Of a DNA stretch of 64,000 nucleotides, positions 35,548 to 45,006 are shown in pieces. The notes below the pieces were generated by a model, which was given only the letters and a program-made list of their open reading frames with translations, searched no databases and had not been told where the DNA came from. The translations under genes and the position numbers were made by a program. Source of the stretch: Erysipelotrichales bacterium (GTDB taxonomy: Bacteria > Bacillota_I > Bacilli_A > Erysipelotrichales > Erysipelotrichaceae). Numbering within the stretch: position 1 is the stretch's first letter; each line of letters begins with the position of its first letter. Where the stretch lies: the NCBI GenBank assembly GCA_910575705.1, contig CAJTFG010000002.1, positions 372,001-436,000 on the forward strand. Reading direction: 5' to 3'.

Positions 35548-36567
35548 TCAGTTTAAACGAATGAATACAGGTCCTGATCCGACGTAAGCGGAAGCAACTG
35601 TCGTAGTTCCCTTCCAACCACCGTGAACAGCCTGACCGTTTCCGATATAAACAGCAACGTGCGCCGTTCCGACACCGCCATCTGCATAATAGATGATATC
35701 TCCCGGCAAAGCATCGGCTGCCGAAACAACAGTTCCCAATGACAGATATCCGGCCGGAGATCCATGATAATGAATACCGACAGCTGCCAATGCCTTAGTA
35801 ACCAAAGACGTACAATCCTGCGCCACTCCCAGCTGTGCCATCGCCGCGTCCGCTACCGTATTGCCGCCGCTGTAAGCAGGTACTTGAGTCCCTGCCATCT
35901 TGCGCGCATGTTCTTCAGCCAGCTCCGCAGCTGTCTTTTCTTTTTCTTTTACGATGATCGTAGCACTGGCACTGGATTCGTTTCCGTTCTTATCCACCGC
36001 CTTCACCGTTATCACATATTCCCCCGGTGTTGTCGTATCTATACTGCCCTCTATCTCATAATAGCTCTGCGCTGTTTCTTCGCTTTTTCTTGCGATCGCT
36101 CCGTCTACCGGGTCACTCACACTCTCAACAAGGGATGATACATCGTATTCTTCATTGAATGACAGCGTTACCCTTTCCGATGCCAATGTGATTTTCGGTG
36201 CTTGTGTATCCTGCACCTTGACTACTTTTGTGAATTCTCTTTCCTGTCCATCCATGCTCACTTTGAATGTCAGGGTCTGTTCTCCTACCTTTGTAACATC
36301 CAATACAGGCAGCGTTACATCTCCTGTGCTTGATGCTATCAAGGTAGTTAAATCGAAATCCGTATCACCATATTCGATGACGGACAGCTGTTCCACACCA
36401 TCCGCAGTACGTGCATTTTCTACAAACTGAATATTCAAACTTTCAAACACGCTGCGATCGTATACATATTCGTTAAACCGATAACTTCCGAATGCTACCG
36501 CAGATACGGAAGCACATACTGTTAAAACTCCTTTTTTCGTCATTAAGAACGTTAAAAAATTATTCAT
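35548..36567 (-). CDS. Exported NlpC/P60-like protein with Ig-like domain, non-canonical active site
   Basis: 339 residues. An N-terminal hydrophobic segment (KKGVLTVCASVSAVAFGS) directs export, probably as an anchor. Residues about 60-200 form Ig-like (DUF5011/HYR-type) repeats (GDTDFDLTTL; VDKNGNESSASATIIVKEKE), followed by an acidic helix and a C-terminal papain-like domain. The putative Cys is in QDCTSLV rather than the usual DCSGF, with His in GTAHVAVYIG and another in AVHGGW. It likely cuts peptidoglycan stem peptides outside the cell. ATG 36567 has AAAGGAG upstream. The Ig region is almost identical to that of the next gene. Confidence 0.85.
   Translation of the reverse strand: MNNFLTFLMTKKGVLTVCASVSAVAFGSYRFNEYVYDRSVFESLNIQFVENARTADGVEQLSVIEYGDTDFDLTTLIASSTGDVTLPVLDVTKVGEQTLTFKVSMDGQEREFTKVVKVQDTQAPKITLASERVTLSFNEEYDVSSLVESVSDPVDGAIARKSEETAQSYYEIEGSIDTTTPGEYVITVKAVDKNGNESSASATIIVKEKEKTAAELAEEHARKMAGTQVPAYSGGNTVADAAMAQLGVAQDCTSLVTKALAAVGIHYHGSPAGYLSLGTVVSAADALPGDIIYYADGGVGTAHVAVYIGNGQAVHGGWKGTTTVASAYVGSGPVFIRLN
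35930..36370 (-). repeat. Near-identical Ig-like module, copy 1
   Basis: About 440 bases nearly identical, including synonymous sites, to 37268-37710. Only about six residues differ over 150 codons, while the flanking N-terminal and catalytic regions have diverged. Confidence 0.85.
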
Positions 36568-36713
36568 TTTCTCACGTCTCCTTTCCTCCATAAGTGCTTA
36601 ACAGTTCCCTATGTTAACATGATTATTCCAAAAACAAAACCCTATACATACTTTTTTTCTCGTTTTCAACGGGAATCGTATAATACCTCGTTTTCGTATC
36701 CTGCATATATAAA

Positions 36714-36793
36714 TTTTGTAGAAATGGCACATTCCCCTATAATTAAAGGACCTGTCGCATATTTCACCCTATCGTATGATAGCGCCTACAAAA
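36714..36793 (-). other. Possible structured RNA leader of the first NlpC/P60 gene
   Basis: Reading the minus strand, TTTTGTAG near 36793 pairs with CTACAAAA near 36714, and GGCGC with GTGCC inside it, enclosing a hairpin CTATC-ATAC-GATAG and a small CCT/AGG hairpin. The result looks like a closed multi-branch RNA of about 80 bases, about 150 bases upstream of the start codon in a 270-base gap. It does not match any riboswitch consensus I know well, including the c-di-AMP (ydaO) type often found before wall hydrolases. Chance pairing is possible. Confidence 0.3.
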
Positions 36794-36840
36794 CTTAACC
36801 GCAGAATTATGTTAAATTATGTGATGCTGGAAGAATTTTC

Positions 36841-36867
36841 AAAAAAAAGAATGCTTTGTGCATTCTT
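36841..36867 (-). terminator. Terminator of the second NlpC/P60 gene
   Basis: AAGAATGC/GCATTCTT with TTTGT loop and T8 on the minus strand. Confidence 0.85.
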
Positions 36868-36872
36868 CATTC

Positions 36873-37886
36873 TTAATATCTTGAAACTGCGGTAATCGTT
36901 CCATAGCCGCTCATACCGGTAATACGTACGCCCAAACTAGGATTTAACGCATGGACGATCTGACCGCCGCCGACATAGATAGCGACATGAGATCCGCCAT
37001 TATATACAACGACATCCCCCGGCTGCATATCAGCGGAAGCTACCGGCGTTCCGCCTGCCCCCTGAGCGCCTGCTGTTCTCGGTAAGGATACTCCAGCCTG
37101 CCCAAATACATATTGAACAAAACCGGAACAATCAAAACCGGTCTCCGGAGAATTGCCGCCATATGCATAAGGTGCTCCGTTATAACTCGTCGCAATACTT
37201 ACCACACCGCCGGCAATAACACTTGGATCCGGTGCGGTATAACCGCTGCCCAAACGTTCCTTTTCCAGCTCCGCGGCTGTCTTTTCTTTTTCTTTTACGA
37301 TGATCGTCGCACTGGCACTGGATTCGTTTCCGTTCTTATCCACTGCCTTCACCGTTATCACATATTCTCCCGGTGTTGTCGTATCCACACTGCCTTCTAT
37401 CTCATAATAGCTTTGCGTTGTTTCTTCGCTCTTTCTTGCGATCGCTCCGTCTACCGGATCGCTCACGCTCTCCACAAGAGATGATACATCGTATTCTTCA
37501 TTGAATGCCAGCGTCACTCTTTCCGATGTCAATGTGATCTTCGGTGCTTGTGTATCCTGCACCTTGACTACTTTTGTGAATTCTCTTTCCTGTCCATCCA
37601 TACTCACTTTAAATGTCAGGGTCTGTTCTCCTACCTTTGTAACATCCAATACAGGCAGCGTTACATCTCCTGTGCTTGATGCTATCAAGGTAGTCAGATC
37701 AAAATCGGCATTTCCATACTCGATCGTAGGTGTTCCTTCGCTAAATTGAATATCCAGTCTCTCATATGCAGTGCGCTCCTGCACGAAATCGTTAAATTGA
37801 TAACTTCCGAATGTAACTGTTGATACGGAAGCAAATACTGTCATGATTCCTTTTTTCGTCATTAAGAACGTTAAAAAATTATCCAT
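36873..37886 (-). CDS. Exported NlpC/P60 peptidoglycan endopeptidase with Ig-like domain
   Basis: 337 residues with the same plan as its neighbour: N-terminal export segment (KKGIMTVFASVSTVTFGS), Ig-like repeats, acidic linker, and here a canonical NlpC/P60 domain with the catalytic Cys in TGFDCSGFVQYV, His in GSHVAIYVG and third polar residue in IVHALNP. It would hydrolyse D-gamma-Glu-meso-DAP or similar bonds in peptidoglycan. ATG 37886 follows GAAGGAGACG. A TTTCCA-17-TATCAT promoter lies upstream. Tandem paralogue of the gene at 35548. Confidence 0.92.
   Translation of the reverse strand: MDNFLTFLMTKKGIMTVFASVSTVTFGSYQFNDFVQERTAYERLDIQFSEGTPTIEYGNADFDLTTLIASSTGDVTLPVLDVTKVGEQTLTFKVSMDGQEREFTKVVKVQDTQAPKITLTSERVTLAFNEEYDVSSLVESVSDPVDGAIARKSEETTQSYYEIEGSVDTTTPGEYVITVKAVDKNGNESSASATIIVKEKEKTAAELEKERLGSGYTAPDPSVIAGGVVSIATSYNGAPYAYGGNSPETGFDCSGFVQYVFGQAGVSLPRTAGAQGAGGTPVASADMQPGDVVVYNGGSHVAIYVGGGQIVHALNPSLGVRITGMSGYGTITAVSRY
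37268..37710 (-). repeat. Near-identical Ig-like module, copy 2
   Basis: Direct repeat partner of 35930-36370; identical over long runs such as the region around 37546-37670. Confidence 0.85.
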
Positions 37887-37929
37887 TTTTTCACGTCTCC
37901 TTCCCAAAATAAGTTGCTCATACGAAGTT

Positions 37930-37958
37930 ATGATAGCACGATTTCATGGAAATGGAAA
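37930..37958 (-). promoter_or_regulatory. Promoter of the second NlpC/P60 gene
   Basis: TTTCCA, 17 bases, TATCAT with TG extension on the minus strand (TGCTATCAT). Confidence 0.55.
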
Positions 37959-38024
37959 CCATATCTTCAAAATTTTTCCAAAAGCACATGCGTGTTTTCC
38001 GATGAAATTTCATCAAAATTGCGT

Positions 38025-38030
38025 TATAAT
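38025..38030 (+). promoter_or_regulatory. -10 element of ispH
   Basis: TATAAT 17 bases before the ispH ATG; the -35 region is not recognisable. The start codon has GATGAGG immediately upstream as ribosome site. Confidence 0.45.
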
Positions 38031-38047
38031 AGCGATGAGGTAATCGT

Positions 38048-38962
38048 ATGGAAATTATAAAAGTCACCCCCCGAGGCTACTGTCAAGGAGTCGTACGGGC
38101 TATCACCATCGCTAAAGAAACGGCAGCGGCTTATCCGAATCAAAACATCTATATCCTTGGTATGCTCGTGCACAATCAATATGTGATGAAGGCATTAGAA
38201 GCCCTACGTATCCAGTCGGTCGATGATAAGCGCAAAAAACGGATCGATCTTTTGGACGATATAGAAGAAGGTGTCGTCATCTTCACAGCACATGGCATAA
38301 GTGAAGATGTGATGCGAAAAGCGGAAAAAAAAGGACTGATCTGCGTTGATGCCAGCTGTCCGAATGTAAAAAGAACTCAAGAGATCGTCAAAGAATACTT
38401 ACGTCAAGGCTATGAGGTTCTTTATATCGGAAAAAAGCATCATCCGGAAGCAGAGGCCGTATGCAGTACGGATCCTCGGCATATCCATTTGATATCTTCT
38501 GCAAACGATATTCCTGCTTTCCATAGCAAACCCGTATTCGTCACGAATCAGACAACGATGTCCATATTTGATATAGAACACTTATTTCATATCATACGCC
38601 AGCAGTTCCCCAGCGCTATCTTCAGTGAAGAAATCTGCAATGCAACCAGAGTACGGCAGGAAGCGATCGCTTCTTTGGAACATAAAAATATCGACTGTCT
38701 GTTTGTTGTCGGCGATCGACATTCCAACAACTCCCTGCGGTTAGCACAGATCGCCGAGGAAAAGCATATCCCACATGTATTTTTGATCGACAGCGTACAA
38801 GATATACATATAGGAGAAATCAAGGATCTTCAGCGTATCGCCGTAACGTCCGGAGCTTCTACCCCCACGTACCTGACCAATCAGGTCATCGCTTTTCTGG
38901 AAGCGTTTGCTATTGATAAAGCAGCAGAAAAACCATCAGTGAACATAGCTGAGATTTTATAG
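38048..38962 (+). CDS. ispH: 4-hydroxy-3-methylbut-2-enyl diphosphate reductase
   Basis: Last MEP-pathway step, giving IPP and DMAPP; 4Fe-4S enzyme of 304 residues. The three cluster Cys are C12 (RGYCQGV), C104 (DASCPNVKRTQ) and C197 (EEICNATRVRQE); TAHG and TNQTT (Thr) and SGASTPTYL supply substrate-binding residues. No fused S1 domain. Monocistronic, divergent from the NlpC/P60 gene. Confidence 0.96.
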   Translation: MEIIKVTPRGYCQGVVRAITIAKETAAAYPNQNIYILGMLVHNQYVMKALEALRIQSVDDKRKKRIDLLDDIEEGVVIFTAHGISEDVMRKAEKKGLICVDASCPNVKRTQEIVKEYLRQGYEVLYIGKKHHPEAEAVCSTDPRHIHLISSANDIPAFHSKPVFVTNQTTMSIFDIEHLFHIIRQQFPSAIFSEEICNATRVRQEAIASLEHKNIDCLFVVGDRHSNNSLRLAQIAEEKHIPHVFLIDSVQDIHIGEIKDLQRIAVTSGASTPTYLTNQVIAFLEAFAIDKAAEKPSVNIAEIL

Positions 38963-39041
38963 CGGATCTTCCTAAAACAGCATGAATCCTACTAGTTTAC
39001 AATGCAATTATTATAAAATGGAAATATAGTATATCGTATGC

Positions 39042-39080
39042 AAAAAAGATGGATCTACTCATGTTCATAGTCCATCTTTT
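39042..39080 (-). terminator. Terminator of the dnaG-rpoD-trmK operon
   Basis: AAAAGATGGA and TCCATCTTTT pair across the trmK stop codon; T6 follows on the minus strand. Confidence 0.7.
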
Positions 39081-39729
39081 CTGTTTTTTCTAAAAGCTTT
39101 TCCTTATAATATAAGAATTTTTTATAATGATCATGTGACGGTGACAGCTGATCAAGGATTTCTTCCGTCTTATGCCGTTCATACATACAGTACGCTAAGA
39201 AATCAGCAGAATCTTGATTTTTTCCGAATAATAATTCATCTTCTGTCAGAACATCTCCTGTTCTCGCAGAAAATTTCAAAATGTGATAGAAATGTCCATC
39301 CTGTATGACTTGATCTCGCATCAGAAGAAACCGATGTGCACTGATCCACGAGCGCATCTCTCTGACATCGGTATTTGGCTGAACGATAATCTCCTGACAA
39401 TCATAAAGACGATCGATGCCGTTCTCCAAAATGTTTCGGATGGTCTCAAAGCCCATACCTGCTATTACAATACAATCCGCATCAGAAGGTACTTGCTGTA
39501 ATCCGTCAGAAAGTATTGTGGAAATGGTTCCACAACAATTTGCCTGAGTTATCGCCTCTTCGGCTCTTTGCAGCGGCCGAGGATTGATATCGCATGCATA
39601 CGCTTTCGATATTACACCTTGCTGTATGAGAGAAATGGGCAACAGCCCATGATCGCAGCCGATATCCGCTAAAATACTGTTCTTTGATACCATGCCGGCA
39701 ATACATGCCAAGCGTTTGCTTAACTTCAT
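39055..39729 (-). CDS. trmK: tRNA adenine-22 N1-methyltransferase
   Basis: Makes m1A22 in tRNA. 224 residues: SAM-binding ADIGCDHGLLPISL near residues 23-36, CDINPRPLQRAEEAI, CIVIAGMGFETI and QPNTDVREMRSWI are TrmK family blocks. The ATG overlaps the rpoD stop. In Bacillus trmK also directly follows sigA. Downstream yqfO-type gene is absent here; a terminator follows. Confidence 0.93.
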   Translation of the reverse strand: MKLSKRLACIAGMVSKNSILADIGCDHGLLPISLIQQGVISKAYACDINPRPLQRAEEAITQANCCGTISTILSDGLQQVPSDADCIVIAGMGFETIRNILENGIDRLYDCQEIIVQPNTDVREMRSWISAHRFLLMRDQVIQDGHFYHILKFSARTGDVLTEDELLFGKNQDSADFLAYCMYERHKTEEILDQLSPSHDHYKKFLYYKEKLLEKTEKMDYEHE

Positions 39730-40934
39730 CAAGGCTTGTCTACGAAATCCTTCAGTCGTTTTGATCTCGTTGGATGTTTTAGTTTCCGCAGTGCCTTAGC
39801 TTCTATCTGACGAATGCGCTCCCTTGTGACATTAAATTCTTTTCCTACTTCTTCCAACGTACGGGTTCTTCCATCATATAATCCAAAGCGCAGACGCAAA
39901 ACCTTTTCTTCACGTTCTGTCAATCCTTGAAGGACCATATTGATCTCATCTTTTAACAGCTGGTTATTCGCATATTCATCCGGAGACAGCGCTTCTTTAT
40001 CCTCAATAAAGTCTCCCAGATGGGAATCATCCTCTTCCCCGATCGGTGTTTCCAGAGAAACCGGTTCCAACGCGATCTTTTGAATTTCACGCACTTTTTC
40101 CGGTGTGATATTCTCCATTTTCTCGGCGATTTCCTCAGCCGTAGGATCTCTTCCCAGATCCTGAACGAGCTGTCGCTGGATCCGTGTCAATTTATTGATC
40201 GTCTCCACCATATGTACAGGAATACGAATGGTACGCGCCTGATCTGCGATCGCTCTTGTGATCGCCTGACGGATCCACCAGGTCGCATAAGTACTGAATT
40301 TGAATCCCTTGGTGTAATCAAACTTTTCAACAGCCTTTACCAACCCCATATTACCTTCCTGAATGAGATCCAAAAACAGCATTCCGCGTCCTACATATTT
40401 TTTAGCTATCGAAACCACAAGACGAAGATTGGCAGCGATCAGCTTCCGCTTTGCGACTTCATCTCCCTCTTGTATCCGCCTTGCTATTTCCGGTTCATCG
40501 TTAGGATCCAATAGATCCACACGTCCGATCTCTTTCAGATACATCTTTACCGGATCATTGATCTTCGTATGAGAGGAATTGGCAAAACTCTGTTCCAACA
40601 TTTCGATATCGCTCGCCAGATGATTTGCCTGTATTTCTTCATCATCTTCTTCATCATCGATAAAATCAACATCATCCTCATCATCTAAGGCAGTATCTTC
40701 TGTAATATCGACATCGTCATCGTTTTTTAAAACGATACCGTTATCATGGAACCACTTCAGAAAATCCTCCGTATCCTTATCATCCATATCCAGATGCTCA
40801 ACCGCATCCATGGCATCCTTCTCATAGAGAACCTTATTGATATGATAGGATTCCTGTAATTCCGCCTTAATGTCATCCAGCGTCTTATACTCCTGTAAAA
40901 GAGCCTCATTTTTTGCCGTTTTTTCCTTTTTCAT
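39729..40934 (-). CDS. rpoD: Primary sigma factor RpoD (SigA)
   Basis: 401 residues. Region 1.1-like N-terminus, then a very acidic linker (about residues 74-100, with runs of Asp/Glu), region 1.2 ([16 protein letters not shown]), 2.1-2.4 ([40 protein letters not shown]), 3 and 4.2 ([20 protein letters not shown]). Directs housekeeping transcription. Its ATG overlaps the dnaG stop in the macromolecular synthesis operon. Confidence 0.97.
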   Translation of the reverse strand: MKKEKTAKNEALLQEYKTLDDIKAELQESYHINKVLYEKDAMDAVEHLDMDDKDTEDFLKWFHDNGIVLKNDDDVDITEDTALDDEDDVDFIDDEEDDEEIQANHLASDIEMLEQSFANSSHTKINDPVKMYLKEIGRVDLLDPNDEPEIARRIQEGDEVAKRKLIAANLRLVVSIAKKYVGRGMLFLDLIQEGNMGLVKAVEKFDYTKGFKFSTYATWWIRQAITRAIADQARTIRIPVHMVETINKLTRIQRQLVQDLGRDPTAEEIAEKMENITPEKVREIQKIALEPVSLETPIGEEDDSHLGDFIEDKEALSPDEYANNQLLKDEINMVLQGLTEREEKVLRLRFGLYDGRTRTLEEVGKEFNVTRERIRQIEAKALRKLKHPTRSKRLKDFVDKP

Positions 40935-42700
40935 TAAAACATTCCTCCCTTTTCGATCATCGCTTTACGTTCCTTTACCCATGCTGTTCGATTATCAGCA
41001 AGACGAGCTTTTTCCATAGGATCGGCTGTCTTTTCTATCTCTTTGTTCAGCATTGCAATCTTATCATCCAGCAAGCAAGCTTTTATCTTCGAGATAGCTC
41101 CCTTCAAAACATTTATGCGGACATCTTCTTTGCCCAATTCCCAGCTTGCAATGTCCAACAGCAGCGCCTTTACTTTTTCTTCTTTTACGATATCCAATAG
41201 ATCGGCAATCTCGATCCGATCGTGTGTGCGATAATAATCAATGATATACATCGCCAATTTATTACATTCCTCATCTTGGAGAAACCCAAGTTCTTCCTTA
41301 AACATATTGCTGGCAGAAATACCGTTGAGCATCTGCGATAAAATCTCCCATTCCGCAAGCAGTTTTCCTTCTTTCGGATATGTAAGAAACGCTCTTTTTC
41401 GATAGCTTTCCTTTTCTTTGGGAACTGCCTTCTTTGAAGGAAGCTGTTGCATATCAAAGCCGGTCAGCTGCTTCAGTTTCATAAAGAAAGCCGTTTTTTC
41501 AAAATCGGTAGCCAACTGATCAATATAAGAAGCCATCTCTACAGCAAATTCTTTTTTCTGCGTATAATTATCAAGATTGTATGTTTCCACCAGATATTCA
41601 AACAGAAAATCAATCCACGATATTGTCCTCTCAGCCGTCTTTATCAGTTCTTCTTTTCCGTATACATCGATGATCTCATCCGGATCCAAGCCATAGCGAT
41701 TATCGACGATATCGAAGGAAAGATGTTGTTCCAAAGCTAATTTTCCAAATTTATATGTAGCGTTCTTACCTGCCTTGTCCCCGTCGTAACAAACGACGAC
41801 AGGCACACTCAGGCGTTTCAAAAGCATGATCTGTTCTTTGGTACACGCCGTCCCCAACGTCGCCATACAGTTTTTCATCCCTGCTTTTTCAAAAGCCAGC
41901 ACATCCATCGCACCTTCTACGACATAAACGCGATGACTCTTCTTTGCCTCCGGCTTCGCCCGGTGGTAATTAAAGACGATATTCCCTTTAACATAAATAT
42001 CAGTATCCTGCGTATTGATGTATTTCGCCTCATCGCTCTCCTGAATACGCCGTGCCGAAAATCCTATCGGATTCCCTTGATCGTCATGGATCGGGATCAT
42101 GATGCGATTCGAGAAGATATCGCGCATGCCCAAAGCGGTGATCCGGGCGATCCCGGCAGAAACAATATCCTCGTCCTTATGTTTTTTAGCATGAAGATAT
42201 TTGTATATCTCATCATTGGGGGGGTTGTACCCCAATTCAAAACGCCGCATGATATCCTCATTCAATCCGCGTTTTGTCAAATACTCCCGGACGTGATTAG
42301 CTTGTACGCTTTGTAAGGAATAATGCGTAAAATCAATCGTATCCCGACACACCTTATATAAGGCAGCCTTATGCGGATCCACCGGACGCTGCGGACGCTC
42401 AAGCGGAATCTCCAAATGCAGTCCGGCATATTCCGCTACTTTATAGACCGCTTCGACAAAAGCGATCTGTTCATATTTCTGAACAAACGTAAATACATTT
42501 CCGCCGGTACCGCATACAAAGCACTTGAATATCTGCTTATCGGCAGAAACGGACATACTCGGATCATGATCATCATGAAAAGGACAAGTACACCAATAGC
42601 TCTTGCCTTTTTTTGTTAAAGGGATGTAACGGGAAACAACTTCAACGATATCGGCTTTGGCTCGTATATCGTTGATCTGCTGTTCACTTAAACGTGCCAA
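40934..42700 (-). CDS. dnaG: DNA primase DnaG
   Basis: 588 residues. N-terminal CHC2-type zinc finger ([17 protein letters not shown]), RNA polymerase core with TOPRIM ([26 protein letters not shown]), and a C-terminal helicase-binding domain. Synthesises RNA primers at the fork. 13 bases downstream of glyS, coupled to rpoD. Confidence 0.97.
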   Translation of the reverse strand: MARLSEQQINDIRAKADIVEVVSRYIPLTKKGKSYWCTCPFHDDHDPSMSVSADKQIFKCFVCGTGGNVFTFVQKYEQIAFVEAVYKVAEYAGLHLEIPLERPQRPVDPHKAALYKVCRDTIDFTHYSLQSVQANHVREYLTKRGLNEDIMRRFELGYNPPNDEIYKYLHAKKHKDEDIVSAGIARITALGMRDIFSNRIMIPIHDDQGNPIGFSARRIQESDEAKYINTQDTDIYVKGNIVFNYHRAKPEAKKSHRVYVVEGAMDVLAFEKAGMKNCMATLGTACTKEQIMLLKRLSVPVVVCYDGDKAGKNATYKFGKLALEQHLSFDIVDNRYGLDPDEIIDVYGKEELIKTAERTISWIDFLFEYLVETYNLDNYTQKKEFAVEMASYIDQLATDFEKTAFFMKLKQLTGFDMQQLPSKKAVPKEKESYRKRAFLTYPKEGKLLAEWEILSQMLNGISASNMFKEELGFLQDEECNKLAMYIIDYYRTHDRIEIADLLDIVKEEKVKALLLDIASWELGKEDVRINVLKGAISKIKACLLDDKIAMLNKEIEKTADPMEKARLADNRTAWVKERKAMIEKGGMF

Positions 42701-42713
42701 ACGATCACCTCAG

Positions 42714-44087
42714 TTAAAATTTAATTTTTTCTTCAATATAGGAAACCAAATCATCGATGCGAACACGTTCCTGTTTCATCGTATCACGATCACGGACTGT
42801 TACACATTGATCTTCTGCCGTTTCAAAATCCACAGTAACACAGAACGGCGTACCGATCGCATCCTGACGGCGGTATCGCTTACCGATGCTACCGGCATCA
42901 TCAAATTCACAGGCACACGTAGGAGCCAGTTTATGGAAGATATCCATCGCCTGTTCGTTCAGTTTCTTGGATAACGGCATGATGCATGCTTTGACCGGTG
43001 CCAAAAACGGATGCAGATGCAATACGACACGAGTATCGTTTTCCAGCTGTTCTTCTTCATAGGCATCACACATAAAGGTCAAAAACAAACGCTCTACTCC
43101 GACTGCCGGTTCAATACAGTACGGCAGATACTTGCGATTTTCTTCCTGATCGAAATATTCCATATTCTGCTTTGATGCATTCTGATGACATGTCAAATCG
43201 AAATCCGTACGATCGGCGATCCCCCATAACTCACCCCAACCGAATGAGAAATGATATTCGATATCACTCGTGCCGGTCGAATAGTGGGACAATTCTTCCT
43301 TTGAATGCTCACGGATACGCAGATGTTCGCTCTTCACACCTAGATCCGTCAAAAAGTTCATACAGAATTCCTTATAATATTCATACCATTTCTTATCTTC
43401 ACCGGGTTTGGTAAAAAACTCCAGTTCCATCTGTTCAAATTCTCTCGTACGGAAGATAAAGTTCCCCGGTGTGATCTCGTTTCGAAAGCTTTTTCCTACT
43501 TGACCGATACCAAAAGGAAGCTTACGGCGCGTCGTACGCTGCACATTCTTAAAATTCACAAACATTCCCTGTGCGGTTTCCGGACGAAGATAGATCGCAT
43601 TTTTAGCTTCTTCCACAACGCCCTGAAAGGTCTTGAACATAAGATTGAATTGGCGGATATCGGTAAAATCGTGACTTCCGCAATCCGGACAGGCAATCTT
43701 ATGCTCGCGAATATACGTCATCATTTCCTCGTTGGACCATCCACCGGGATTCACAGCTCCCTGTGCGTCATCTTCAATCAGCTTGTCCGCACGATGTCTC
43801 GTTTTACAGTTTTTACAATCCATCAAAGGATCGGAAAAACCGCCGACATGACCGCTGGCTACCCATACCTGCGGATTCATCAGGATCGCCGATTGAATAC
43901 CGACATTATAAGGACTTTCCTGAATGAATCTCTTCCACCATGCCTGCTTGATATTATTTTTGAGTTCCACACCGAGCGGACCGAAGTCCCAAGTGTTAGA
44001 CAACCCGCCGTAGATCTCCGATCCCTGATATACAAACCCGCTGTTCTTGGCATGCGTAACAACGGTCTCAAATAATTTCTCGTCCAT
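42714..44087 (-). CDS. glyS: Glycyl-tRNA synthetase, single-chain dimeric type
   Basis: 457-residue class II synthetase of the eukaryote-like alpha2 type, not the bacterial GlyQ/GlyS tetramer found in Bacillus. [40 protein letters not shown] (motif 2) and [13 protein letters not shown] (motif 3) are clear, with an anticodon-binding C-terminal domain and a zinc-knuckle-like insertion ([13 protein letters not shown]). Preceded by its own strong promoter and GAAAGGGG. Confidence 0.95.
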   Translation of the reverse strand: MDEKLFETVVTHAKNSGFVYQGSEIYGGLSNTWDFGPLGVELKNNIKQAWWKRFIQESPYNVGIQSAILMNPQVWVASGHVGGFSDPLMDCKNCKTRHRADKLIEDDAQGAVNPGGWSNEEMMTYIREHKIACPDCGSHDFTDIRQFNLMFKTFQGVVEEAKNAIYLRPETAQGMFVNFKNVQRTTRRKLPFGIGQVGKSFRNEITPGNFIFRTREFEQMELEFFTKPGEDKKWYEYYKEFCMNFLTDLGVKSEHLRIREHSKEELSHYSTGTSDIEYHFSFGWGELWGIADRTDFDLTCHQNASKQNMEYFDQEENRKYLPYCIEPAVGVERLFLTFMCDAYEEEQLENDTRVVLHLHPFLAPVKACIMPLSKKLNEQAMDIFHKLAPTCACEFDDAGSIGKRYRRQDAIGTPFCVTVDFETAEDQCVTVRDRDTMKQERVRIDDLVSYIEEKIKF

Positions 44088-44101
44088 AACAAGCCCCTTT
44101 C

Positions 44102-44131
44102 AAAAAAAATGCACCCTTTCTGGTGAATCAT
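44102..44131 (-). terminator. Hairpin plus T8 in the glyS leader
   Basis: On the minus strand ATG and CACC pair with GGTG and CAT (3-nt bulge), followed at once by eight T, just before the glyS ribosome site and after its promoter. It looks like a weak attenuator-type terminator. No T-box motif is seen. Confidence 0.3.
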
Positions 44132-44164
44132 ATAAATCTGAATAGATACAAGAATACACTATAA

Positions 44165-44193
44165 TATATACACTTTTTTACCCTTGATGTCAA
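44165..44193 (-). promoter_or_regulatory. Strong sigma-A promoter of glyS-dnaG-rpoD-trmK
   Basis: TTGACA, 17 bases, TATATA on the minus strand; about 75 bases of leader before glyS. Confidence 0.75.
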
Positions 44194-44230
44194 TGAAATT
44201 CCCTTACTTTCCTTATATATAAAGAAATGT

Positions 44231-44253
44231 AAAAGAAAAACCGGCTTACCGGT
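44231..44253 (-). terminator. Terminator of the ybeY-recO operon
   Basis: ACCGG/CCGGT with a TAAG loop then TTTTTCTTTT on the minus strand, 4 bases past the recO stop. Confidence 0.7.
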
Positions 44254-44256
44254 CTG

Positions 44257-45006
44257 TCAGCTATTTCTGAAATCCATCGTTTCAATGTTTCTTAAAAAGC
44301 GCATGCTTTTTAAATGAATCCCGCTATATTGCTCAAAAAAGGAAAAAAGTCCGTCAAAATGATGAAACGACCATTCCGCATACTGCTCCATCACATCGTA
44401 ATGGGCATCGTCAGCGAGCACCAAAAGACGAAAGCACTTTAAATCCTCTCTTGTTTCCTTACGCATTTCCTGCCGATAGCAATCGGCGCATACAAAACCG
44501 CCGTCTGCGGCGGAAAACGAACAAATACGTTCAACAGAACCGCAATGCACACATCTTTCCACGACCGGTTTCATTCCCTGAAGAGCCAGGATATAAGCCA
44601 GAAACATGGCGGCAGGAGCATATGGTTTAGCTGTCTGATCAAGACGCTTAAAAGTCAAAAGCAGTTTTTCATAAACTTCCTTCTCCATATCGCTGCAAAA
44701 GGATAAAAGCATATCGCAAAGAACGGAAGCAATGCTTTGTTTGATCAAATCTTCACGGATATGACGAAAACTTTCCAGCTTATCCGCTGTCCGCATACCA
44801 TGGATCGTCTGTCCTTCTTTATAATCCAGATAAAACCTCACATGCATGAAACGCTGAGAAACAGCGGCATTTTTGCTGGCGATTTTCCGTATTCCTTTCG
44901 CAACGACACTGATCATTCCATCTTCGAACGTGAGCACTCGAAGGATCGCATCATATTCCCGATAATCCTTAACTTCCAAGATGATGCCATCTACTGTCTT
45001 ATTCAT
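44257..45006 (-). CDS. recO: DNA repair protein RecO
   Basis: 249 residues; OB-fold N-terminus (DGIILEVKDYREYDAILRVL), helical domain, and zinc-binding CVHCG ... CADC. Loads RecA onto SSB-coated DNA with RecR. Overlaps era by 8 bases; last gene of the ybeY-dgkA-cdd-era-recO unit known from Bacillus. Confidence 0.94.
   Translation of the reverse strand: MNKTVDGIILEVKDYREYDAILRVLTFEDGMISVVAKGIRKIASKNAAVSQRFMHVRFYLDYKEGQTIHGMRTADKLESFRHIREDLIKQSIASVLCDMLLSFCSDMEKEVYEKLLLTFKRLDQTAKPYAPAAMFLAYILALQGMKPVVERCVHCGSVERICSFSAADGGFVCADCYRQEMRKETREDLKCFRLLVLADDAHYDVMEQYAEWSFHHFDGLFSFFEQYSGIHLKSMRFLRNIETMDFRNS

Noticed and set aside
36600-36840. c-di-AMP (ydaO) riboswitch before the NlpC/P60 gene
   Set aside because: Fragments such as GGGTGAA and CGACAG recall it, but the order and the conserved GGGGACC-type blocks do not fit.
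44088-44256. T-box riboswitch for glyS
   Set aside because: The leader is too short after the promoter and lacks the TGGNACCGCG antiterminator motif.
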